In this document: positions 27,201 to 38,008 of the stretch, one piece after another
How the letters are laid out: each line of letters begins with the position of its first letter
Numbering within the stretch: position 1 is the stretch's first letter
DNA from: Bolinopsis microptera
Lineage: Eukaryota > Ctenophora > Tentaculata > Lobata > Bolinopsidae
Reading direction: 5' to 3'
DNA: 64,000 bases
NCBI RefSeq assembly: GCF_026151205.1
Contig: NC_087072.1
Span: 15,887,669 to 15,951,668, forward strand
Made by a program: the position numbers and the translations under genes
Notes under the pieces: generated by a model
What the model saw: only the letters and a program-made list of their open reading frames with translations
What the model was told of the DNA's origin: nothing
Database searches by the model: none

Positions 27201-28081
27201 GTCACACATATGCATGCTTCGCCACGAGATTACAGAAAACCTATTTTAAAATTTGTCGTTTCCAAAAATAATCATTATTCGCAACAAATACAGTCATAAA
27301 GAAATAGTGCATATTTTTCTGAAAATACAAATTGGGACTGTACATAGGCTTTCACAACACGGTTAACCAACAAAGCCTCAAAGAAGGAGGTAAAGTGGGT
27401 TTCACAACAAAAAAGACCTGCTCAAGACGATGGCTTATTAATCAAGAAGACCTTTCTATAGACAATTAATAAGAAGAATAAAAAGAATGCAATGACTCCG
27501 AAAACAACGTACTACAAAATGCTGCAACTATAGTTCAATATTACAAAGAAAAGTCTTATCTCCCTACACCGGCACCCAAGATAGTAAACATTACATAGAT
27601 AACACAGACAAGTGTGCAGTCTGTCGAGCCACACACGTGCTTTACTTGGAACATAAGTGACGGTGTGCAACCGAGCTGGTGCTGCACTGCTCTCATACTC
27701 TCATATACCCATTATCACGTTAGAGCACATGCAATCCCACCTGTTTCCTACTACAGCAGCAAACACTAGGATATTTAGCTCTATAGGAAGTAATGCTTGT
27801 ACACACTAGGATATTTAGCTCTAGACTCTAAAGGACATGAAGCACCATAGGATATAAGGATAGACCCTGAAATGCAGCAAACACAACGCACCAGTAAACA
27901 CGGAGACAGTAACATCCAGACCAGGACCAGGATGCTCTGCACATAATGCTGGCCCTTGAGAGGACTGCTGCTCCAACTTACTCCTATTGTCCTCCACTTC
28001 TGGGGGTTTAACCACTACTTCAGGGGGTTTAGCCACTACTTCCAGGGGTTTACCGCTCATGACTAACTCCGTCTCGCTCAT
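12246..28081 (-). CDS. CH-domain protein with Myb/SANT-like module (15 exons, 707 aa)
   Basis: Exons, 5' to 3' on the minus strand: 28081-27982, 27138-26974, 23010-22888, 22569-22412, 22295-22141, 21968-21818, 21648-21515, 21196-21056, 16875-16773, 16664-16555, 15450-15305, 13756-13499, 13216-13135, 12926-12761, 12377-12246. All junctions are GT-AG and every phase agrees, giving 2124 nt including the stop. Residues about 30-130 are basic and low-complexity. A type-3 calponin-homology domain like that of GAS2 proteins spans about 150-284 (LPLAVDLCHWVAEQ, MQDGIVLCRLVNAI, HFRENIGNSVFFAR). A proline-rich stretch lies near 350-375. A Myb/SANT-like module follows at about 380-435 (GPWDNEEIVCLIELY, FKHRTPHQCWDKMYQLIERY). 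The tail is acidic. No GAR domain was seen. GAS2-type CH proteins link actin and microtubules; the Myb-like part hints at DNA or chromatin. I do not recognise the full architecture. Weakest joins are the acceptors at 23010 and 13756; internal promoters could give shorter forms. Confidence 0.78.
13920..13978. repeat. CT/GA microsatellite upstream of exon 12 of the minus-strand gene
   Basis: A nearly pure (CT)n run on the plus strand reads (GA)n on the gene strand, about 165 bp before exon 12 (13756-13499). GAGA tracts can recruit GAGA-type factors at promoters, so an internal start at the ATG 13673-13671 (MRPIIYATWSKNG) is possible. It may equally be a simple repeat. Confidence 0.6.
16146..16311. 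repeat. Two adjacent hairpins in an intron
   Basis: Hairpin 1 has a perfect 22-bp stem (16146-16167 with 16180-16201) and a 12-nt loop. Hairpin 2 follows within 20 bp: arms 16221-16258 and 16274-16311 pair at about 32 of 38 positions around a 15-nt loop. Both lie in intron 10 of the CH/Myb-like gene. They could be small MITEs or a hairpin RNA such as a miRNA precursor. Confidence 0.6.
17150..18907 (+). pseudogene. hAT-family transposase remnant
   Basis: Two open blocks remain. Block 1 (17150-17716) has the hAT core features VVTDNPNVN, CCVTHQFDLLAEDVGK and KPGETRFATQFIMLERL, ending at LEPIMVLLRF. Block 2 (18443-18907) has the C-terminal dimerisation domain (DPVSWWSNFG, then the helix ending LIYVNASLRLM). 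The BED zinc finger and the first catalytic acidic region are missing upstream. About 730 bp of stop-filled DNA separates the blocks. GTGAGT after 17712 and AAAAG before 18443 could be an intron, but the usual 60 or so residues between these blocks would still be absent. I judge it non-functional. Confidence 0.85.
19945..20425. repeat. 44-bp minisatellite inside the hAT element
   Basis: About 11 copies of a 44-bp unit containing TTCATAGCGCACCCTAACGT and AATATCTCAACCTCA, with a few substitutions and one small CATAAT insertion. It lies between the duplicated right ends of the hAT element. Confidence 0.88.
20826..20936. mobile_element. Short MITE-like inverted repeat
   Basis: TACGTAAGCCAG and CTGGCTTACGTA are about 45 bp apart, and the outer bases also pair loosely (GGATCGTTCATA with TATGTGAGCAATTCC). 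The small size and lack of coding fit a MITE. It lies in intron 8 of the CH/Myb-like gene, beside the hAT element. Confidence 0.5.
23011..26973. other. Large intron of the CH/Myb-like gene
   Basis: The intron between exons 3 and 2 holds twin hairpins at 23581-23625, a tandem copy of a roughly 35-bp block at 24226-24300 (CCTCAAATTGAGAAACCGCA twice) and a cluster of CACGTG palindromes at 25459-25511. A 76-residue plus-strand frame at 25539-25769 starts just after the cluster but shows no known domain. I see nothing else. Confidence 0.5.
25459..25511. promoter_or_regulatory. Four CACGTG E-box palindromes at regular spacing
   Basis: CACGTG starts at 25459, 25466, 25486 and 25506, so the last three are exactly 20 bp apart, about two helical turns. 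Two have the extended form GTCACGTG(A/G). CACGTG is the site for Myc/Max, USF, MITF/TFE and related bHLH-zip factors. The phasing suggests cooperative binding at an enhancer or internal promoter. Confidence 0.6.
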
Positions 28082-30752
28082 GACAAAGTCTGCGGGGGCT
28101 CACAAAAAGGGGGCTAAAAACGGCGGGAACTAAACTCTGCGGCAATTGTGTGTAGATGTCTAAAGCCCAAGAAACTTAGAGCATGACTCTTAGAGAAATG
28201 CTTACCAGAATATTGCGTAACTAAAAATTAAGAGTGTTACTGTACGATCTCCCCGAGCTGTAGTACTGGCCTACAGCGTGAGCCTTGCCCGGTACACAAT
28301 TATGTGGCATGTAATTATTAGACAACAGTTGAAGAAGCTGGACTGCCCTCGTTATGTCATTATCTAAGCTCTGGAATGTATAATTGTGGTGGATCGCCGA
28401 AAATGTGGATGATTCGAACTTTAATTGATCAATTGTTTCCGCGAACCGGAGAAAGATTTAGGCTGTATAAAGATTTATAAATTTCGAAATCGATATCAAG
28501 CTAAAATAGGCCGACTAACGAGTAGCCTAGACAGCAGTGTAGATAAATATCGGCATAGATAGACTCTGAATTTTTTCGAACGCGGAGTCTTGACACAAAC
28601 CATTGACAGTGGATCTAAACACTCGCATTTTTGTGAAGCACTCAGATTAGAGAGTGACAAGATCGATGATACGACTTGTCATAAGTCTAAACGACATTGA
28701 TTACGTGCACTCAAAGAAGGGGCATGTGGTGTGTCAAGGATACAAAGGCGCTGATGTCACCGTGATGCATCTACTCCGGACCATGGTGATTGAACTTTTG
28801 TGATCAACCAGTTTAGCCCCTACACCACGTGGGAGATATTCACACGCCTAGCCTTTGCAGAGGTGTGGTGGACATTTTGTGTCATCAAGATTTTAAGGAG
28901 AAAGCAAATACGATACGTAATGGTTACAGAAGAATATTGAGAGTTTGTGTTTAGTTTTTTTACACCGCAGCAACAAATGATAATGAGATCTCACCAAGAA
29001 CCTAAAACATCCATCTCTCTGCATCAACTCTTGAGTGGAAATCATTCAAACATCAGTGGTGGTCAATTTGATGCCCAACGTTTTTAGGAGTAATGATAGT
29101 GATGATGAATTACAACGTCAAATTGCGAACTTTTAACGTAGCCGCGGCTGGTTTAGGAGATTTAATAGCACCGAACCAGGAAATGATTTATCCGCTAACC
29201 GATTTACTGCATTATGATCATTGCCTAGAGATTACCGTGCACATTTCACTTTTAGACGTGTCTGTTATAGTTTATTGATCGACATGCAAACAAACACCGC
29301 TCAGCTTCCAGAGCAATCCTACCGTTTGGGAAACTGTTAACTTTAAGATTACAAGATCTATCCTCGCAAGTCTTACCCTGAGTCCTAGAGTGTTTGTCAA
29401 AAGGCTGGACTCCAACCGAACAGGTTAACAACAGGACAAGAGAGGCTTTAACTTCAGAAGAAGAGACTTCAAGAGAGACTGCTGCCATGACGAGTGCCAC
29501 GTCTATGATATCCACCGCTATCATCTGTGAAGAAGATGAAATACGTGCCACAACTCCCATGCACTTGGGAAGAACTTCCCCACAATATGTAAAAAGTATT
29601 AGAGCCTCGACTTTGGAAAATGAAGAAGAGGTAGATCTTGAGAGGGTCAGATGTAATCGAGTGGGATCATATCCTCTGGAGAATAGATCTAGCAGGTTAA
29701 TAAGTTGTTGAGTCATATTATTACTAGAAAGTTTGGTAAAACAATGTAAGCAAGTTAATTGATTACAATTTAATAATATTTAGTAATTTAGTAATATTTA
29801 ACTAATTTTGTGGTCTATTATTCTATACTGTCTCATTTGTAATTGGTTCGTTTATGGAGACCATACACTGAGCGTTTAGGAGTTCACCACAATTTTGAAT
29901 TTTCATTCAAGTTCACCCCCTTTTGACAATAGAGCTCCTTGGTGCCTTCATTTTAAAGGCACAAAGAAATTTGTAAAGTGTTTTATACGGAAATGCTTGT
30001 GGTAAATCAGTTCCCAGAAAATGTTCACAATTACATAACTTATGGTGAAAGCGGCAATGATCATCACCTAACGGGCCAACGCCACAAAGAATTGAGCATT
30101 CATAATCTCATAAGTTTATACCGTTTAAGTGTGTAACTATTCTCCGACTGGGTCTCCAATCTGGCATATATTCCCAAAGAGAAATGTATAATCATAATAG
30201 TAAGTCAGTAGATGTTGGATCTGTTGATTAAGTCCTTTCTCTGGTCTGCATTCCTTAAATTTTCAGACTGATATATGTCATATGTGGCCATGTGCTGGAA
30301 TTGTATTTTATTGTAGTAACGGATGCACTTACTTTGCATTATTCTCTCAATCATATAACTCATAACTACACATACAGTCTAGTCTAAGCACGACCGTGGA
30401 CATTTATACCTCTTTTACTCAGTTTAAATATTTGTCATTAATATCGCTCAGAGGGATCGTTCAGAAGGTTTATTTTTAGTTAGTTCAAAATATTATTTTC
30501 ATTTAATTTTAAAATTAACGAGGTCTGATCGTCATCTTCTTACAGCGTTCGATGTCTGTGTGAAGGTACAATGGTGACATCCTCAGGAATAAGAAATAGT
30601 CATGTTAAAGTGTTTATTAAATTTGTGCTAAATACGCGCCATTCAGCACTGTTATACGAAATTCTGTAAAACCCTAAAATCGTCATGTTTAGGTGCCTAA
30701 AAACTATGTAAATATTAAATTTGAGATCTGAAATTTTGCAGAGCTTCTAGTA
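28082..30752. other. Intergenic stretch with a possible decayed coding remnant
   Basis: At 29093-29716 several overlapping frames stay open on both strands (plus 29394-29711, 105 residues; minus 29252-29716, 154 residues). Neither shows a domain I recognise, and there are frame breaks between neighbouring open pieces. It may be an old transposon ORF. The rest holds nothing I can name; the upstream region of the minus-strand gene lies at the left edge. Confidence 0.35.
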
Positions 30753-33700
30753 CTTGAACAAATTGACTACAAAGTTTGGGGGGGGGGGGGGGGGGTCCAA
30801 CCCGATGTCCGATATGAGGGTTGATGAGGCCAAAATCGGAATCGGAAAAATCGGAAAAATCGGAAAATTGAGAAATTTACAGAATCGATCTCTAAAACCT
30901 CTCAGAAGTGATATAATTCAACCAGAACCCCTACATATGCTATATTGTTATATGAAAACAAACCAATTGGACATTCCAATAGTATGTTTTATGTGTTTTT
31001 CCACTGCAGGGGCTTATTACTGTTATTAGTATGCTCACTACTAGTTGGAGTTGTCATGTACTCCCAGACCCGAGTGCTTTGGCCTTTTGACGTGACATCG
31101 ATTGTCGGATTGTTTCTGCTCATTAATTTTATCCCTGTTACTTGTTATTATGTATTAGTACAACACTAGGTACCGGGTTATATTTTGTGGTCCGGTCTTT
31201 AAACATACCATGATATCACTAGTACACTGCACCTTAAATGTATACCAGTAGTAGTCAAGTACATTTGTATCGTAACACATGCTTGGCTGGGGGATCATGT
31301 TTTGTGTCCGTTCGGTACCCTATATTTTCAAAACGGAAAAAAAGTAGGGCGAACAAAAACGGACAAAAACAGACAAAACATTTACATGTCCTCCTCCTCC
31401 CTAGTCTTCCTCCTCCTTCTCATCAGTCCTCCTCCTCCTCCTAAGTCTTCCTCCTCCTCCTGAGTCCTTCTCCTCCTCAGTTCTCTTCAGTCCTCTTCCT
31501 GACTCCTCGTCCTCGTCCTTCTCCTCAGTCCTCCTCACCCTGCTCCTCAGTCCCCTCCTCCTCCTCAGTCCTACTCCCAGTCCTCCTCCTTCTCCTTCTC
31601 CTCCTCCTCCTCCTCATTTCTCCTCCTCATTTCCCCTCCTCATCCTCCTCCTCCTTCTCCTCCCCATCAGTCCTCCTGAGTCCTCCTCATAGTCATCATC
31701 CTCCTCCTGAGTCCTCCTCCTCATCCTCGTCCACCTCCTGAGTCCTCCTTCTGAGTCCTCCTCCTCATCCTCCTCCTCAGTCATCCTCCTCTTCCTCCTC
31801 AGTCCTCCCCAGTCCTCCTCCTCCTCATCCTCCTCCTTCTCCTCCTCATCAGTCCTCATCCTCTGTCCTCCTCACAATCGTCCTCGTCCTCATCCTCATC
31901 CATAGTCCTCCTCCTCCTTATCCTCCTCCTCAGTCCTCCCCCAGTCCTCCTCCTCATTATTCTCCTTCTCCTCCTCCTAGCCTCATCCTCCTCCTCCTTC
32001 TCCGCTTTCTTCTTCTCCTAATCAGTCCTCCTCCTCCTCCTCGTCCTTAGTCCTCGTCCTCCTCAGTCTTCCTCCTCAGTCCTCCTCAGTCCTCCTCAGT
32101 CCTCCTCCTTATCATCCTCCTCCTCCTCCTCAACAGTCCTCCTCCTCCTCCTCAGTCTCCTCTTCCTCATCGTCCTCCTCAGTCCTCCTCCTCCTTCTCC
32201 TCATCAGTCCTCATCCTCAGTCCTACACTAGTCGTCCTCGTCCTCAGTCCTCCTCCTCATCCTCCTCTTCGGGCTCTTCCTTCTTCTCCTAATCAGTCCT
32301 CCTCCTCAGTCGTCCTCCTCCTCTTCCTTAACCCTTGTCCTCATCCTCCTAGTCCTCGTCCTTAGTCTTCGTCCTCCTTAGTCTTCGTCCTCAGTCCTCC
32401 TCCTCCTCATCCTCCTCATCCTTCTCCTTAGTCCTCCTCCTCCTCCTCAGTCCTACTCCTCAGTCCTCCTCCTCTTCCTCATCCTCTTCAGACTTCAGTC
32501 CTCTTCCTCAGCGCTCATCTTATTCCTCCTCAGTCCTCCTCCTCCTCATTCCCCAGTCCTCCTCCTACTCGTCAGTCCTCCTCCTCCTCCTCCTCCTCGT
32601 CCTCATCCTCCTCGTCCTCCTCCTCAGTCCTTCTCCTCCTCAGTCCTCCTCCTTCTCCTCCTCAGTCCTCCTTCTCCTTCTCCTTATTCTCCTCCTCCTC
32701 CTAAGTCCTCCTCCTCCTCCTCAGTCCTCCTCCTCCTTCTCCTCCTTTTCCTCCTTCTCCTCTTTCTCCTCCTACTCCTAAGTCCTCCTCCCCCAGTCCA
32801 CCTCCTCATCAGTCCTCCGCCAGTCCTCCTTCTCCTCCTTCTCATCCTCAGTCCTCCTCCTCATCATCCTCCTCAGTCCTCCCCCAGTCCTCCTCCTCCT
32901 CAGTCCTCCCCAAGTCCTCCTCTTCCTCAGTCCTCCCCCAGTCCTCCTTCTCCTCCTCATCATCAGTCCTCCTCCTCAGTCCTCGTCCTTCTCCTTCTTA
33001 TCAGTCCTCCTCCTCAGTCCTCAACAAGTCCACCTCTTCCTCAGTCCTCCCCCAGTCCTCCTTCTCCTCCTCCTCATCATCAGTCCTCCTCCTCAGTCCT
33101 CGTCCTTCTCCTTCTTATCAGTCCTCCTCTTCAGTCTTCCTCCTCGTCCTCGCTCTCGTCCTCCTCCTCAGTCCTCCTCCTCCTTAGTCCTCCTCCTCCT
33201 CACCAATCAGCTGCTCCTCTTCCTCAGTCCTCCCTCTCCTCTTCAGTCCTCCTCCTCCTCAGTCCTCCTCCTCCTCAGTCCTCCTCGGTCCTTCTCCTCC
33301 TCCTCAGTCCTCATCGGTCCTTCTCCTCCTCCCCAGTCCTCCTCTTTCTCCTCAGTCTTCCTCCTTCTCCTCCTCCTCCTCCTCAGTTCTCCTCCTCACC
33401 CTCCTCCTCCTTCTCCTCTTCCTTCTCCTCCTAATCAGTCCTCCTCCTCAGTCGTCCTCTTCATGTCCTTAGTCATCGTCCTCATCCTCATCGTCCTTAG
33501 TCCTCGTCCTCATCCTCCTAGTCCTCGTCCTTAGTCCTCGTCCTCATCCTCCTAGTCCTCGTCCTGGTCCTCCTCTGTTCTCCTCAGTCCTCCTTCTCCT
33601 CAGTCCTCAGTCCTCCTCCTCAGTCCTCCCCCAGTCCTCCTTCTCCTCCTCCTCATCCTCAGTCCTCCTCCTCCTCCTCCTTCTCTTTCTTATCAGTCCT

Positions 33701-34458
33701 CCTTCTCAGTCCTCGCTCTCGTCCTCGTCCTCAGTCCTTTTCGTCCTTAGCCCTCGCGTTCTCTTAGTCCTCCTCCTCCCCGTCCTCAGTCCTCCTCTTC
33801 CTCCTCACCAATCCTGCTCCTCTTCCTCAGTCCTCCCTCTCCTCTTCAGTCCTCCTCCTCTTCAGTCCTCCTCCTCCTCCTCTGTCCTTCTCGGTCCTTC
33901 TCCTCCTCGTCAGTCCTCCTCCTCCTCAGTCTTCCTCCTTCTCCTCCTCCTCCTTTCTTTTAATTTTATTTAAAATTGTGTAGACTATTCTTTGTATCTA
34001 ACTGAGGATTGGAAGTTTGAGAAAGGACCATGGTCAATGGTCATTAACCGTGCTACCCATTTCTGCAGATAGCCTGTTACAAATTGTGGAGACAATTTAA
34101 ATCAAAAGTTACTAAAGCGTTCCCTATTTGTTACTATTGTTATTACCAACCGTACCTCTTTCAATTGTGGACCGGGGTGGATGTTTCTGTCAAACAAGAG
34201 TTGATACGACAGTGTGTTGTTTTTCGGACGAAACGATTCTTGTTTGGAACTAGAAACCATTTTGGGGTTCTGGGACCACCACCAATCGATTTCTTGTCAT
34301 ATTTAAGTACAGAAATAGCTACCTATATCGCCTAGAAACCTCAGAGGAAAGATTTAAATTTTCCCGATTTTTCCGATATGAGGGTTGATGAGGCCAAAAT
34401 CGGGATCGGAATGATCGGAAATGATCGGGTTGGACCCCCCCCCAAAGTTTTGTTCAAG
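30753..34458. mobile_element. Putative element with short inverted ends around a pyrimidine tract
   Basis: The left end is CTTGAACAAA followed by a run of about 18 G and TCCAACCCGAT; the right end is the reverse complement arrangement, with a C run ending in TTTGTTCAAG. A roughly 30-bp module (CCGATATGAGGGTTGATGAG onward) occurs near both ends in direct orientation. No clear target duplication and no transposase were seen, so the nature of the element is uncertain. Confidence 0.5.
31388..33957. repeat. 2.6-kb CCT-rich pyrimidine tract
   Basis: The plus strand is almost pure C/T for about 2.57 kb, built from TCC triplets broken by CAGTCC about every 12-30 bp. Long acidic/arginine-rich minus-strand frames here (for example 31614-31859) are products of the repeat, not genes. 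Such mirror-symmetric purine/pyrimidine tracts can form triplex DNA. Confidence 0.92.
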
Positions 34459-35536
34459 TTTCAGGATTATCCGGTATCGGGAAGTAAAGGAGGTTAACTC
34501 CATTTTCCCATTAATTCACAAATAATTGATGATTTATTGTACTCTTAAGTTTCCCTAGGTTTCCCTAAAGCAACCCAAAGAAATTTCGACTGAGTTTGAT
34601 TGCAATGTGATAAACCTAAACCCGCAAAAATGTGCAAACCATGAATTAAAAGCGAGCGACCGATTTCATTCCCAGCATCATATTTTAGCGTTTTGAAACA
34701 ATTCAAATTAATAAAATTTCTTTTTGTTTGGAAGATGACACTGGCCATGCCAGGGTCCAATCTACCCAATTTTGGGTTTTGGTAAATTCTATGACGCAAT
34801 TATAATCATGAATAGATTGAATAGATTGTTATACTTGTAGATGATATTGGTTCTTGAGCGGTCTAATCCAACTAAATAGCCCGGAGCCAAGGTCTGAGCA
34901 ATTATAAGACTCCGTAGTTTTCTCAAATTATTCGTTATATACTTATAGTACTTAGTAGGTAACCTAGGAGTAGAAGTATTCAGATAATGCTTTTAAATTT
35001 ATACGAGCTATTGGTTTTGAATCATAAATCGAAGAGTTACAAATACTTGGTCCGTGTCACTAGAAAATTCGCTATCATTACATTTACAATACTCATCTTA
35101 TGTTTTATAAGTGAGTTGTTTAGGTTTGAAAGCAAACTCTGAGCGCATACCCTGACTAACTGAGTTACAAGATCCAACCTGACCTGAACCATGTGGAGAA
35201 TTATCGTCACATCAACTAACTACGTGAAGTATTAATAAACGCTCGTTTACATTTATAACAAGATCGCACCACCTCGCCGGATGGTATTAAGGAAATAATT
35301 TGTTGATGCTCGACCGTATTAGCTTCATTGTGATCATCAATTGTAAAGTAAATTAACTTTAATCATCGTCGCTAACCCGTGATTAATTTCAAACAATCGT
35401 TGCAAACATTCATACATATGCTATTAATTCGTTTAAGTTGCTTTGTTATGTGTTATAATGAACTCCATGACAGTTAAGGTTTTCTCGTTGTTTCTATGAT
35501 GTAAATAAGGTGTTACATTACTGCCACTGTGTTGAA
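34459..35536. other. Intergenic region upstream of the orphan gene
   Basis: AT-rich sequence with no convincing exon. It should contain the promoter of the gene starting at 35537. Confidence 0.4.
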
Positions 35537-36357
35537 ATGGTATCGGTATCTGTAACGGATCCCAATGATTGCTGTGTTGGAGATCAACACACTGCCAGAT
35601 ACACACAGACCGAACAGAATAACAAGTTAGTGCTAAATAATAATACAGAATCTCACGTAAATGCTAAATAATAATACTTCATGATTACTATCTGTACAAT
35701 TACTACAATATGTAGTTGGTACCTCTGTCCCTGCATTCCCCAAGCACCGTACATAGTAAACGGTACGTACCTTTCCAAAAGGTGTGTTTGTTGCCCAGAC
35801 CCCAAGGGACCGCATGATAATGATCCTTGCCCTTTCTCTCCACCGCGAGGCTTTGTGGTGAGGCACGGCCCCTACGGATGACAGTATATACAAAATAAAA
35901 TACACTATACACTATACATGATTAAATAGTTATTTATTTGCATCTGACTGCATATTTGTTAAAATTGACCCCCTATAGGCCGGGTCCAGTAATGGACGGA
36001 TACTCTGTGCTAGATGGACTTAACAAGATGACGGTCGGTATGAAGAAACAAAAGTCAGTGTCGTCGAGGAAGAAGAGGTATTGGAGACCCAATTCGACAG
36101 AACTAGCAGAGTTTTGTCAGAGTTACCTTGGTGACTCAAGGTAATTGGTTTTCTAATGTTTGAAGCTTATTGTTTTACATTGTTTATTACATAGTTTTTT
36201 TGGGAAGTCACACCTTTGGTAGTATGTGAGTTTGTTTTGTTTAATTTTGGCTCATTACAGTTTTACGCTGGCATGTCCACCTTCCTTATCGGCCCTGGAT
36301 TACCCTTATTCGAACTATTTGCCCTCTTATACTGCTCACTTTTTGGGCTGCTCATAG
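35537..36357 (+). CDS. Orphan small protein, 137 aa, four exons
   Basis: Exons 35537-35625, 35716-35781, 35979-36140 and 36261-36357 join with consistent phases (89+66+162+97 = 414 nt). The start ATG opens MVSVSVTDPNDCCVGDQ. The middle has a Cys/aromatic piece (WYLCPCIPQAPYIV) and a basic stretch (MKKQKSVSSRKKRYW). The end is rich in Ser, Pro and Tyr and finishes LGCS. There is no signal peptide or membrane segment, and I recognise no family. The basic stretch could be a nuclear signal. Support comes only from splice sites and phase; exon 2 also reads on past its donor (GTGTGT) for 30 codons, so the second junction could differ. It lies 1.65 kb before the Kv gene on the same strand. Confidence 0.5.
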
Positions 36358-38008
36358 TTTGCACTTTACAGTCTTACACTTGCACAGAAATTAATGTGTC
36401 AATGGTACTCAGGTCTGATTGCTCCAAGTCTGATTGCTTCATCTATCGCCTGACATTAATACAAAGAAATGGAAAAAATGGTATGCACATCTGCCTTAAA
36501 TAGAAAAAAATGGGGGTTCAATGAAACGATATAATATTATTTTGAATGAGTCTGTTGCAATCGTTTATCACGGACTTGTCTTTCATCTTAGATGCAAAGC
36601 TGTGGTTGACTAGGTCGGCGCTACAGTGTTGCTTAATCTGTTCAGCAATTCGTAGTTCATTTAAATTGCTGTTGTTTCTAAAAGGGTCATCAATGTATCT
36701 GTATAACATTAATACAGTATCAGATGAGTCTATGTATCTGTATAACATTAATACAGTATCAGATGAGTCTATGACAATATTTCATGACAGACTAACTGCT
36801 CTGGGTATAATATGTGTCTGCGCTAGTGTATTCTTTAATACGTAGTTCAATCTATTTATTACTTCATCAATTTTTCTAAATTGCTATTCTATTGAGCTTA
36901 AATTTGACTAGAGAGGTGCGAGCATCCCTTATTTGAGGCCCCTTATACTTGGTCTAACCACAAAAGAGTCCATTATAGGGTATGTTATGATGCGGGCACC
37001 AAACCAGCCTATTTATCAACATAGTCATAAAGTAGTTGGGTTCAATAATAAATTAAAAGCATGTGACCGGATGAACTAAATCAATTTGCCGCAGTTTCTT
37101 CATCATCATGGCGTATTCTTATTACAGTTTACTCCTACAAAGCAAAGATTTGCAACTCGATATGAGTAGGATTGAGGCAGAATAGAGTTGATAACGGAAG
37201 AGTAGCACTGGTAGCACTGGTGCTGAATTGTTGCTGACTAATATCAAATAGTGTTCCGACTATCAGTTTACGCACTGAAGCGCTCATCAAGTCATCATCT
37301 TAGTTTTAGTGATTATAGCCTTATTAGATGACGGTAATGACAGAGATATCGGGGTTTATTTTGAAAGTGGTATGCGTGTATACATAAATCAGATCGGCGG
37401 TAGATTTCTAGTATTCTAGCGATCGGAACGTTTCGTTATATTCAAACATTTATCGAACTTCCAACTTTATTTGCGGAGGCTTAAGCTTTGCATTCCTTTG
37501 AAAAAGTTCTGCCCTTAGAGATAGCTTTGCCGAATCCCTGTTCATGATGACAATGCTCATGCTTCATTGATAATTCTGACTTATTCCAAATCATGATCAA
37601 AATGCTCTGTCTTGCTGAACCCTTTTGCTTGACTAATATACCTAATTATCTATTCATGCAGCTGGCATACGTTATAATTTAGCTGATATTCTCTTACTTA
37701 TTTGAATTAGTAAGAGAATTAGTCTAAAACATGTCGTGTTTATACCCGAAACAACATTTTAAATTAGTTCATGTGTTCAATCAACTGTGCATCAGATTCA
37801 TGTCCATAGGTTTGCTGACGGTTTTACCTGATCAGCCTTATTATAATCATTAAAAATACAAATTACTCATTTAACTGTACCGTGTGCGTCATGCGCATTT
37901 CGCAAGCAATTTTCCTCGATCAATCCATTTTATTATCGAACCTTGCTACTAAGTTTTGGTCGAAGGCCTCCATACATTGACCATTATATTGCTGAGTGAC
38001 CCTAAATC
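36358..38008. other. Intergenic region before the Kv gene
   Basis: A 39-bp unit beginning ATGTATCTGTATAACATTAA is repeated twice in tandem at about 36692-36771. A small hairpin (ATTCTCTTACT with AGTAAGAGAAT) lies near 37690-37722. An in-frame TAA at 38003-38005 shows that the Kv reading frame starts at or after 38009. No gene was seen. Confidence 0.5.

Noticed and set aside
29252-29716. 154-residue minus-strand ORF
   Set aside because: It overlaps a 105-residue plus-strand ORF over the same bases and neither has a recognisable domain or splice context.
31614-32963. Glu/Arg-rich proteins on the minus strand
   Set aside because: Direct translation of the CCT repeat; no start context or ordered domain.
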